Assembly: GCF_946227985.1 (NCBI RefSeq)
Contig: NZ_CAMKGL010000004.1
Span: 62,001 to 126,000, forward strand
Direction: 5' to 3'
Source: Serratia quinivorans
GTDB lineage: Bacteria; Pseudomonadota; Gammaproteobacteria; Enterobacterales; Enterobacteriaceae
Length of the DNA: 64,000 nt
Below, one piece after another: positions 9,117 to 20,071 of this stretch. Within the stretch, counting starts at the first letter, position 1. The number at the start of each line of letters is the position of its first letter. The notes beneath the pieces are model-generated. The model made no database searches and had not been told where the DNA came from. It saw only the letters and a list, made by a program, of their open reading frames with translations. Made by a program: the position numbers and the translations under genes.

Positions 9117-9974
9117 ATGAACAAAATCGAAATCAAAAACGTTTACAAGATCTTCGGCCACAAAACTGCGGCGGCGCTGGCAATGAGCCAGCAGGGTAAA
9201 ACCAAGCAGGAAGTCCAGGCAGCGACCGACTGTGTTATCGGTGTACACGATCTATCGATGTCGATCGAGGCCGGTGAGATCTTCGTGATTATGGGCCTGT
9301 CAGGATCGGGCAAATCCACCCTGGTGCGCCACTTCAACCGGCTTATCGATCCCACCAGCGGCCAGATCCTGGTGGATGGCGAAGATATTCTGCGCTATGA
9401 CGAAAAGCAGCTTGAGCACTTCCGCCGTCACAAGATCAGCATGGTGTTCCAGAGCTTTGGCCTGCTGCCGCACAAGACGGTGTTGGACAACGTGGCCTAC
9501 GGTCTGAAAGTACGCGGCGAGGCAAAAGAAGTATGTCAGGAGCGCGCACTGCATTGGATCAACACCGTCGGGCTAAAGGGCTATGAGAAATCCTACCCGC
9601 ATCAACTCTCCGGCGGCATGCGTCAACGCGTCGGGCTGGCGCGTGCGCTGGCCACCGATACCGATATCATTTTGCTGGACGAAGCCTTCAGTGCGCTGGA
9701 TCCGTTGATCCGCGCCGAAATGCAGGATCAACTGCTGGCGCTGCAAAAAGAGCTGCACAAGACGCTGGTGTTTATCACTCACGATCTGGACGAGGCCGTG
9801 CGCATCGGTAACCGGATCGCAATCCTCAAAGACGGCAAACTGATCCAGGTAGGCACGCCACAGGATATTCTTAACAACCCGGCCGATGAGTATGTTAACC
9901 GCTTCGTGCAACGCCGTCTGGCGCTGGATGAAAACGTACAGAAACCGCGCCCGATGATCGCGGCCCGTGCCTGA
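9117..9974 (+). CDS. hutV: ABC transporter ATP-binding subunit, ProV-like, histidine uptake
   Basis: A 285-residue ATPase that drives the HutX-HutW importer. Walker A is GLSGSGKST, the signature is LSGGMRQR, and Walker B is IILLDEAFSALDP followed by the D-loop; the switch His is in FITHDLDEA. It has the ProV-type N-terminal extension before Walker A but ends at about 285 residues, so it lacks the two CBS domains that osmosensing ProV/OpuAA carry. That fits a nutrient importer rather than an osmoprotectant system. Confidence 0.9.
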   Translation: MNKIEIKNVYKIFGHKTAAALAMSQQGKTKQEVQAATDCVIGVHDLSMSIEAGEIFVIMGLSGSGKSTLVRHFNRLIDPTSGQILVDGEDILRYDEKQLEHFRRHKISMVFQSFGLLPHKTVLDNVAYGLKVRGEAKEVCQERALHWINTVGLKGYEKSYPHQLSGGMRQRVGLARALATDTDIILLDEAFSALDPLIRAEMQDQLLALQKELHKTLVFITHDLDEAVRIGNRIAILKDGKLIQVGTPQDILNNPADEYVNRFVQRRLALDENVQKPRPMIAARA

Positions 9975-9984
9975 GGAGAGCAAT

Positions 9985-11508
9985 ATGCACTACCCTATTT
10001 CGGTCACCCTCGACAACCTGCCGTTACGCTGGCAAGACGTGGTGGCGGTGGCCCGGTATCAGGCCCCGCTCAACCTGTCTGACGCTGCCTGGGCGCGTAT
10101 CGACAATGCGCAGGCCATCGTTCAGAAAATTGTCGCCAGTGAACAACGTGCCTATGGCGTCAATACCGGCCTCGGGGCGCTATGCAATCAGGCGCTGCAC
10201 GGCGAACAATTGGCGCAACTGTCCCGCAACACGCTGATGAGTCACGCCTGCGGCGTGGGGGAGCCGCTGAGCGATGAGCAGACCCGCGCCATTATCTGCT
10301 GTGCCATCGTCAACTATTGCCAGGGTAAATCCGGTATTCAACGCCCGGTCGTAGAAACGCTGCTGGCACTGCTGAACCGGGGGATTACCCCGCGGGTGCC
10401 GTCGCAGGGGTCGGTCGGCTATCTGACCCATATGGCACACGTCGGCGTCGCGCTGCTCGGTCTGGGCGAAGTCAGCTACCGTGGCCAACTCGTCACCGCA
10501 GCCCAGGCTTTGGCGGAGGAAGGCATTGTGCCGCCACAGTTGGGTGCCAAAGATGGTCTGTGCCTGGTCAACGGCACGCCCTGCATGACAGGGTTGAGCT
10601 GCCTGGCGCTGGCCGATGCCTGGCGGCTGGCCCGCTGGGCGGACGTGCTCGCGGCGATGAGCTTTGAAGCGCTGGGCGGGCAGATAGCCGCCTTTGACAG
10701 CGAAATTTTGGCGCTGAAACCACACCCGGGTATGCAACGGGTCGGCAGTAATTTACGGATGTTATTGAACGGCAGCGAGATGATTGCCGCCAGTAAGGGC
10801 ATTCGTACCCAGGATGCGCTGAGCATCCGTTCAATCCCGCAGGTGCACGGTGCCTGCCGCGATCAAATTGCTCATGCAGAACGGCAGATTGAAATCGAGC
10901 TAAACGGCAATAGCGATAATCCCCTGCTGCTCGGCACGCCGGACAACTATAGAGTGATGTCACAGGCCAACCCACACGGCGAGTCTGTGGCCATGGCCGC
11001 CGATCTGCTGGCGATTGCCATCGCCGAACTGGGTGGCATCGCAGAACGGCGCATTGATCGGCTGATTAACCCACTGGTCAGTGGCTTGCCGGCATTTCTG
11101 GTCAGCGAGCCCGGGGTGAATTCCGGCATGATGATTGCTCAATACGTGGCGGCATCGCTGTGCGCGGAGAACCGCCAACTGGCACAGCCTTGCGTGGTGG
11201 ATAATTATGTGACCTCGGCGCTGCAGGAAGATCACCTCAGCCTGGGCACCGGGGCGGCGCTAAGACTGCATAAGGCTCTGGGCAACATTAACCAGATCCT
11301 GGCGATTGAATACCTGCTGGCGGCACAGGCCTTTGAGTTCCTGCAGCAGCACCGTTTCGGTGACGGCACCCAACGGGCCTGGCAGCGGCTGCGGCAAGCG
11401 GTGGCCCCTTATCATCAGGACCGCTGGCTGGCACCGGATATCGCCAGCAGCGCCGCACTACTGCGTGATGAGCAAGCACTGGCGGAGATCGCCCCTGAAT
11501 TACGTTAA
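9985..11508 (+). CDS. Histidine ammonia-lyase family protein lacking the MIO tripeptide
   Basis: A 507-residue member of the HAL/PAL superfamily, the second one in this cluster. It keeps the catalytic-tyrosine segment YGVNTGLGA, NGTPCMTG, SDNPLLL and LQEDHLS. At the cofactor site the canonical [14 protein letters not shown] is replaced by GSVG-YLTHMAH (142-152): three residues are missing and no Ala-Ser-Gly remains. It therefore cannot make the usual MIO group. Similar paralogues occur beside hutH in Pseudomonas hut clusters, where one of the two is the working histidase. The ATG at 9985 follows GAGGAGAG. It may be a regulatory partner, a lyase with another mechanism, or a decayed duplicate; strong conservation elsewhere argues against decay. 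Confidence 0.85.
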   Translation: MHYPISVTLDNLPLRWQDVVAVARYQAPLNLSDAAWARIDNAQAIVQKIVASEQRAYGVNTGLGALCNQALHGEQLAQLSRNTLMSHACGVGEPLSDEQTRAIICCAIVNYCQGKSGIQRPVVETLLALLNRGITPRVPSQGSVGYLTHMAHVGVALLGLGEVSYRGQLVTAAQALAEEGIVPPQLGAKDGLCLVNGTPCMTGLSCLALADAWRLARWADVLAAMSFEALGGQIAAFDSEILALKPHPGMQRVGSNLRMLLNGSEMIAASKGIRTQDALSIRSIPQVHGACRDQIAHAERQIEIELNGNSDNPLLLGTPDNYRVMSQANPHGESVAMAADLLAIAIAELGGIAERRIDRLINPLVSGLPAFLVSEPGVNSGMMIAQYVAASLCAENRQLAQPCVVDNYVTSALQEDHLSLGTGAALRLHKALGNINQILAIEYLLAAQAFEFLQQHRFGDGTQRAWQRLRQAVAPYHQDRWLAPDIASSAALLRDEQALAEIAPELR

Positions 11509-11514
11509 TCCCCA

Positions 11515-11536
11515 GCCCCTTTACCGACCAAGGGGC
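11515..11536 (+). terminator. Stem-loop at the end of the hut operon
   Basis: A 7-bp perfect stem pairs 11515-11521 with 11530-11536 around an 8-base loop, seven bases after the lyase stop. The T-run expected of an intrinsic terminator is absent; AT-rich DNA follows. It may be a weak terminator or a 3' stabilising hairpin. Confidence 0.5.
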
Positions 11537-11884
11537 ATTAAAGAGATATTCTCGCCATTTATATATATAATATTTATAATTAACATAAACTGCATACTTA
11601 TTATAAATTAAATTAAACAATATCTTTGATGAATATGAGCCATCATAGAAAACCCACCAATAAAAAAAATGAAATACAATCAACACACTTCCATACTTAA
11701 ACCAATAATAACAAATATTATTATTGACACTATTATTACGACTTGATAGTAGTACAAGTAAGGTGTTTTCACATTGGGTTGATATGAAAATAAAATTATT
11801 TTTTCAAAACAAATAACCCGATAACTTATCGGCCTTTCCAACTACTGGTTATAACGTCATTTAACTTCTTACCTGAGGGACCAT
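11537..11884. promoter_or_regulatory. AT-rich promoter region of the ketoacyl-synthase gene, with LuxR-box-like dyad
   Basis: This stretch is far richer in A+T than its neighbours, as H-NS-silenced acquired genes often are. TTGACA at 11724-11729 is a good -35. An inverted repeat ACTTG-N9-CAAGT occupies 11741-11759, over the expected -10. Its form resembles a quorum-sensing (LuxR-family) box, though one base shorter than the usual 20 and with only 5-bp arms. No ORF is seen here. Confidence 0.4.
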
Positions 11885-12934
11885 ATGAAGATAATAGGGA
11901 TGTCTGGGTTACTTCCGTCGCGGCTCGTCGACAATCAGGAAATTATTAATTTGGTTGAACACCATTCTAAAGGTGTTTTTCAGGGCGATCTGCCCAAGAT
12001 GCTAAAAACCATCGAAAAACTACTTAACAAAAGTGGTATTGAAACCCGCTACTGGTTGAACAATGACGAAACCCCGATGACGTTGATGAAAACCGCGTTT
12101 AATTCGGCTTTAGCGCAAGCTAACATCAACAAGAGCGATATTGATTTGTTAATCTACGCCAGTGTTACTCGTGGATTTATAGAACCGGCGAATAGTACCT
12201 TTATTTCGAAGGCGTTGGGACTGAACTGTAGAAATTATGACGCTGTCGATGCCTGTAACGGCTGGGTGACAGCCATGGACATAATTAACAGTAAAATGAA
12301 GGCAGGCGAGATACGCCATGCTATGGTTGTGAATATGGAGTTCGGTATGTCTGAGGGCGGCCCCGGCGTGCCGCAGAATTTTACTTTGCATTCCGCAGAT
12401 GAACTGGACTATAAGTTTCCGAGCCTTACCATTGGTGAAGCTGCGACCGTTACGATACTCAGCAATGAGTCACCGGATAACTTCAACTTCTCCTATATCA
12501 ATCGGCCAGATTTAAGCGATCTGTGTACCATTTCTTTGCCAAAATGGGAACTGTTTTGCAATGAAGAGGATATTGAACGTAATGCACCTACCGGTGGCCA
12601 ATATCAATTCAGCTCATATGCGGCGGCATTGCATGATGAGGGAAAGAGTGAGTTAATCAAAGTATTTTATCAACATAAAATTCCTGTTAACGATATTCAT
12701 CAAATATTTACGCATACGGCCTCACCAAAAATGATGGGCCTTGTTGGAGAATTTATCGGGGCTAATGGCAACTTGTATAATATTGGCAATAAAACAGGGA
12801 ATATAATTACCGCCTCCGTCCCCTTTGGCATTGCCGATGCTATTGAACAAGGTAAAGTGGAGAAGGGCCAATTTTGTATGGGATGGGTTGCCAGCGCGGG
12901 AATGGTTTTCTCCGCTTTGTCATTTAAACTCTAA
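11885..12934 (+). CDS. FabH-like 3-oxoacyl-ACP synthase III family protein
   Basis: A 349-residue thiolase-fold condensing enzyme. All three FabH-type catalytic residues can be placed: Cys124 in VDACNGW, His277 in FTHTAS, and Asn306 in TGNIITASVP, so it should be active in decarboxylative or acyl-transfer condensation. It is not the housekeeping FabH, which lies in the fatty-acid operon elsewhere and differs in sequence. The gene stands alone, is AT-richer than the core genes around it, has its own AT-rich promoter region and lies between the hut block and eno. These points suggest horizontal acquisition. The product is unknown; related stand-alone enzymes make alkylquinolone-, resorcinol- or polyketide-type metabolites. 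Confidence 0.75.
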   Translation: MKIIGMSGLLPSRLVDNQEIINLVEHHSKGVFQGDLPKMLKTIEKLLNKSGIETRYWLNNDETPMTLMKTAFNSALAQANINKSDIDLLIYASVTRGFIEPANSTFISKALGLNCRNYDAVDACNGWVTAMDIINSKMKAGEIRHAMVVNMEFGMSEGGPGVPQNFTLHSADELDYKFPSLTIGEAATVTILSNESPDNFNFSYINRPDLSDLCTISLPKWELFCNEEDIERNAPTGGQYQFSSYAAALHDEGKSELIKVFYQHKIPVNDIHQIFTHTASPKMMGLVGEFIGANGNLYNIGNKTGNIITASVPFGIADAIEQGKVEKGQFCMGWVASAGMVFSALSFKL

Positions 12935-13030
12935 TCTGTCTGGATTCTAATCGGGTGATTAAGCCGCACTTTTCAACAAGCAGAAAGGCGCTGCAAAAGG
13001 AAAATTATAGCACCAGGGGATTTTATGGAT

Positions 13031-13060
13031 AAAAAAACCCGCCGCAGCGGGTTTTTATTT
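13031..13060. terminator. Bidirectional terminator between the FabH-like gene and eno
   Basis: A-run, ACCCGC-CGCA-GCGGGT hairpin and T-run lie between two convergent genes. The symmetry allows termination from both sides. Confidence 0.9.
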
Positions 13061-13080
13061 AACAACGAATCAAACCGTTA

Positions 13081-14445
<1,365 letters not shown>

Positions 14446-14457
14446 CTACCAAATATT

Positions 14458-16315
<1,858 letters not shown>

Positions 16316-16348
16316 AAAACGCCTTAGAATTCAGTTTGTTGGCGTTTT
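16316..16348 (-). terminator. Terminator downstream of mazG
   Basis: An AAAACGCC/GGCGTTTT stem (16316-16323 with 16341-16348) closes a 17-base loop, with a T-rich end on the minus strand. It implies that mazG and pyrG are transcribed separately here. Confidence 0.65.
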
Positions 16349-16462
16349 ACTGTCGGTAGGCCGCGGTTCAGCAAACCATAGCCCTGAGCTTAACCGTTTC
16401 AGCTTGCATGAACCTTGTCGCCGATCAACATTGCGATAATCATGGGACAGCATTGCTGCTGA

Positions 16463-17257
16463 TTAGTTTTCCTGGCGTTTAACCTGTTGCCACGCCTCTT
16501 CCATCTGCTCCAGCGTGGCTTCACCCATCTGCAGCCCGCGCTGTTTGACAATGTCTTCCACCTGACGGAAACGGCGCTCGAACTTGCGGTTGGCAGCCTG
16601 CAGCGCGTTTTCTGCTTTATGGCCAAGATGGCGCGATAAATTCACCGTGGCAAACAACAAATCGCCAATTTCTTCTTCCAGCTTCTGCTCGTCGACCACG
16701 GCCTGCCGCGCTTCATGCATCACTTCGTCGATCTCTTCGTACACCTTGTCCAGCACCGGGCCCAGCGTATGCCAGTCAAAACCGACCGAGGCGCAACGTT
16801 TCTGAATTTTGTGCGCCTTCATCAGCGCCGGCAACGCCTGCGGAATATCATCCAGCGCCGAATGCAGCTCTTTCTCGGCGCGTTCACCGGCCTTCAGCTG
16901 CTCCCAGCGCGCCGCAACGACGTCACTGTCCGCTGCATCAGCTTCGCCAAAGATATGCGGATGACGGCGTTCCAGCTTGTCGCTGATGGCATTGCACACC
17001 TCGCCGAAGTCAAACAGCCCCTGCTCCTGGCCCATTTGAGCGTAAAACACCACCTGGAACAGCAAGTCACCCAGTTCGTCACGAAGATCGCCGTAGTCCT
17101 GACGCTCTATGGCATCCAGCACCTCATAGGTTTCTTCCAGCGTGTAAGGGGCGATAGTGGCAAAGGTCTGCTTGCGGTCCCACGGGCAACCGGCCTGCGG
17201 ATCGCGCAGCGTTTTCATGATGTTCAGCAAGCGTTGCAGCGGAGAAGATTGGGTCAT
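16463..17257 (-). CDS. mazG: Nucleoside triphosphate pyrophosphohydrolase MazG
   Basis: MazG hydrolyses NTPs and dNTPs to the monophosphates and pyrophosphate, cleaning the nucleotide pool and modulating the (p)ppGpp response set by neighbouring relA. The product is 264 residues, against 263 in E. coli. Two copies of the MazG metal-binding fold are seen: ETYEVLDAI...LRDELGDLLFQVVF and a second ending EEEIGDLLFATVN. I start it at 17257 (MTQSSPLQ); 10 extra codons are open upstream but lack a better ribosome site. Confidence 0.95.
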   Translation of the reverse strand: MTQSSPLQRLLNIMKTLRDPQAGCPWDRKQTFATIAPYTLEETYEVLDAIERQDYGDLRDELGDLLFQVVFYAQMGQEQGLFDFGEVCNAISDKLERRHPHIFGEADAADSDVVAARWEQLKAGERAEKELHSALDDIPQALPALMKAHKIQKRCASVGFDWHTLGPVLDKVYEEIDEVMHEARQAVVDEQKLEEEIGDLLFATVNLSRHLGHKAENALQAANRKFERRFRQVEDIVKQRGLQMGEATLEQMEEAWQQVKRQEN

Positions 17258-17317
17258 GACGAAGTCTCTGAAACGAGCGAGGCCCAATATATGGGCCCCG
17301 CGATAAAAAATGTAAGG

Positions 17318-19549
17318 TTAGCTGCCGTGCAGGCGTTTGGCGTCTATCACATCCGGCAGTTGATTGAGCTTGGCCAATACCCGGCCCAGCACCTGCTGGT
17401 TGTAGATTTCAATATCCATATCTATGGTCGCCAACTGCTTTTTGGTGTCGCTGCGGCTGGCCACGCCCAGCACGTTGACCTTTTCGTTGGCCAAAATGGT
17501 GGTGATGTCTCGCAGCAGGCCGCTGCGATCGTTGGCCATCACACGCACGACCAAAGAGTACCCGCTGGAGTAGCTCTCGCCCCACACCGCGTCAACGATG
17601 CGTTCCGGCGCGTGCGACTGCAGATCCACCAGTTGGTCACAGTCTGCCCGGTGGATAGAAATACCGCGGCCCTGGGTGATAAAGCCGACAATATCGTCGC
17701 CCGGGATCGGCTGGCAGCAGCGGGCAATGTGGTGCATCAGGTTGCCTACCCCTTCCACCACCACCCGGCCGTTGTCCTTGCTGCGAGTTGCCGGCGGCGC
17801 TTTGTGCTGAACCAATTGGCGCAACGCTTCGCGATCCTGCTCCTCGGCGCTCGGTTTGTTGAACTTGCCCTGCAGGAAGTTCACCATCTGATTGAGACGG
17901 ATATCCCCGCCGCCAATCGCCGCCAGGATCTCATCCAGCGAATTCATGTTGTAACGCGGGATCAGCAGCTTCTCGGCCTCTTTCAGGCTGATGCCGAGGT
18001 GTTCCAGCTCATTATCCAGCATTTGACGACCGGCCAGAATGTTCTTGTCCCGATCCTGCTTGCGGAACCAGTTATGGATCTTGGAACGCCCACGGCTGGT
18101 GGTGACATAGCCCAGGTTCGGGTTCAACCAGTCGCGGCTCGGGTTCGGCTGCTTCTGGGTGATAATTTCAATCTGATCGCCCATCCGCAGCTGATAGGTA
18201 AAGGGCACGATACGGCCACCAATTTTGGCGCCGATGCAGCGGTGGCCGACGTCGCTGTGAATATGGTAGGCAAAGTCGAGTGGCGTAGAGCCTGCCGGCA
18301 GATCCACCACATCGCCTTTCGGGGTAAACACATAAACCCGATCGTCGAATACCTGGCTGCGAACTTCGTCGAGCATCTCGCCGGAATCCGCCATTTCTTC
18401 CTGCCAGGCGATCAGTTTGCGCAGCCAGGCGATACGTTCTTCGTAGCCGGAACGTACCGTCGCAACCGCGCCCTCTTTGTATTTCCAGTGCGCGGCAACG
18501 CCCAGTTCGGCATCTTCGTGCATCTGGCGGGTACGGATCTGGATTTCCAGCGTTTTACCGCGTGGCCCCAGTACCACGGTGTGGATCGACTGATAGCCGT
18601 TGGGTTTCGGGTTGGCAACATAGTCGTCGAACTCATCCGGCAAATGACGAAAGTGAGTATGCACAATACCCAATGCCGCATAGCAGTCCTGCAAGCGCTC
18701 GACCACCACCCGCACCGCACGCACGTCAAACAGCTCGTCAAACGCCAGCGCTTTCTTCTGCATCTTGCGCCAGATGCTGTAGATGTGTTTTGGGCGACCG
18801 TAAATGTCGGCCTTAACGCCCTCGTCCCCCATCGCACTACGCAGCGAGGCAACGAAATCATCGATAAACTGTTCGCGATCGATGCGGCGTTCATGCAGCA
18901 GCTTGGCGATGCGCTTGTATTCTTCCGGATGCAGGTAGCGGAAGCAAAAGTCTTCCAGCTCCCATTTCAGTTGCCCGATACCAAGACGGTTGGCCAGTGG
19001 TGCATAGATATTCGAACACTCTTTGGCCGCCAGTACCCGTTCGTCTTCCGGCGCGTCTTTCACTTCACGCAGGTGGGCGATACGCTCCGCCAGCTTGATG
19101 ACCACGCAGCGGAAGTCCTCCACCATCGCCAACAGCATGCGGCGCACGTTGTCGACCTGTTCGGAGGCCATTGAATCGTTTTGGGTGGCTTTCAGTTGGC
19201 GGATAGCGTCCATATCGCGTACGCCATGTACCAGATAGGTGATGCCCTTGCCGAAGGCTTCGGTCAGGGTTTCTTCCTGTACGATACCGGCATCCACCAA
19301 CGGGAACAGCAGCGCGGCGCGCATGCTGTCGTTGTCCATACTCAGGGTGGAGAGGATTTCAACCATTTCCAGCCCGCGCCACAGTAACAGCGACGCGTTG
19401 GGATGGTTCTGGGTCTGTTGCTCACAGTAGCGCCAGGTTGCGGCTAATCGCTCACATGACTGCGGGTTAGGTAGCCCCAAGCTGGCAATCCACTCGTCGA
19501 GTGCAAATTCGCCAGCCGTGTTCAGATGTGCACTTCTTACCGCAACCAT
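17318..19549 (-). CDS. relA: GTP pyrophosphokinase (ppGpp synthetase I)
   Basis: RelA makes (p)ppGpp on ribosomes stalled with uncharged tRNA. The 743-residue product (E. coli 744) has the order pseudo-hydrolase, synthetase, TGS, zinc-finger/helical and ACT domains. In the first domain the hydrolase HDxxED motif is replaced (FPLVDAG), as expected for a RelA that only synthesises. The synthetase part shows RPKHIYSIWRKMQ and PKPNGYQSIHT. TGS begins at VYVFTPKGDVVDLPAGST. The C-terminal ACT region ends DVIDAKRLHGS. It sits between mazG and the remains of rlmD. Confidence 0.98.
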   Translation of the reverse strand: MVAVRSAHLNTAGEFALDEWIASLGLPNPQSCERLAATWRYCEQQTQNHPNASLLLWRGLEMVEILSTLSMDNDSMRAALLFPLVDAGIVQEETLTEAFGKGITYLVHGVRDMDAIRQLKATQNDSMASEQVDNVRRMLLAMVEDFRCVVIKLAERIAHLREVKDAPEDERVLAAKECSNIYAPLANRLGIGQLKWELEDFCFRYLHPEEYKRIAKLLHERRIDREQFIDDFVASLRSAMGDEGVKADIYGRPKHIYSIWRKMQKKALAFDELFDVRAVRVVVERLQDCYAALGIVHTHFRHLPDEFDDYVANPKPNGYQSIHTVVLGPRGKTLEIQIRTRQMHEDAELGVAAHWKYKEGAVATVRSGYEERIAWLRKLIAWQEEMADSGEMLDEVRSQVFDDRVYVFTPKGDVVDLPAGSTPLDFAYHIHSDVGHRCIGAKIGGRIVPFTYQLRMGDQIEIITQKQPNPSRDWLNPNLGYVTTSRGRSKIHNWFRKQDRDKNILAGRQMLDNELEHLGISLKEAEKLLIPRYNMNSLDEILAAIGGGDIRLNQMVNFLQGKFNKPSAEEQDREALRQLVQHKAPPATRSKDNGRVVVEGVGNLMHHIARCCQPIPGDDIVGFITQGRGISIHRADCDQLVDLQSHAPERIVDAVWGESYSSGYSLVVRVMANDRSGLLRDITTILANEKVNVLGVASRSDTKKQLATIDMDIEIYNQQVLGRVLAKLNQLPDVIDAKRLHGS

Positions 19550-19558
19550 AACCTCTCC

Positions 19559-20065
19559 CTACTTTGCAGCGACCTCTGGCGCACAACCGTTAATCAACAG
19601 CGCCATTGACTCAAGATGCCCCGTATGCGGAAACCGACCCAACATCCACACACGCGCAAGACGATAAGAAGCCGGCGTGACTCGCCTATTCTTATGTGCA
19701 TTATATTGCCCATTCGCTTCCGGTGTGGCAACACCTTCTATACCTGCCACCGCAGCGGCGCAACGCGCCAACGGCAGGCTAGAATGCCCAGGGCCGCAGA
19801 ACAGATCCAATACCCGATCATTGGGTTGAATAGCGACCCATTCAAGGGCAGGCCCCACCATTAACTGATTTAATAAGCTATTTATCTGAATAAAGTCACA
19901 CCAGCTAAAGTCTAAGCGTAGCCCGTCGCTCTAATGATACGGCGTTTCACCGCACAGTTTTTCTAGGCTATCGCTGCCCGTTGCGAATAAAGAATTGCGC
20001 CATATTTGTCGATCGAGTGCCGGTTCATTTAAAGTAGGGTCTGTCCGGCAATTTTCCCATACTGG
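19559..20065 (-). pseudogene. rlmD: rlmD remnant (23S rRNA m5U1939 methyltransferase), broken
   Basis: This is the decayed gene normally found intact between relA and barA. The minus strand reads, all in one frame, SLEKLCGETPYH, a stop (TAG at 19931-19933), then SDGLRLDFSWCDFIQINSL, VGPALEWVAIQPNDRVLDLF and CGPG, matching the SAM-binding core of RlmD. The frame then jumps, near 19675, straight to ARVWMLGRFPHTGHLESM, the C-terminus. About 85-90 residues are gone there, including the SCNP catalytic cysteine. The N-terminal half, with TRAM domain and iron-sulfur cysteines, is also absent, since barA starts at 20072. At least three lesions exist, so the gene cannot work. The upstream boundary is approximate. 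Confidence 0.9.
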
Positions 20066-20071
20066 AACCCC

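Noticed and set aside
16715-19174. An 819-codon open frame on the plus strand across mazG and relA
   Set aside because: It is antisense to two well-conserved genes. Its His/Gln/Val-rich composition is what the opposite strand of GC-rich coding DNA gives. No ribosome site or family resemblance.
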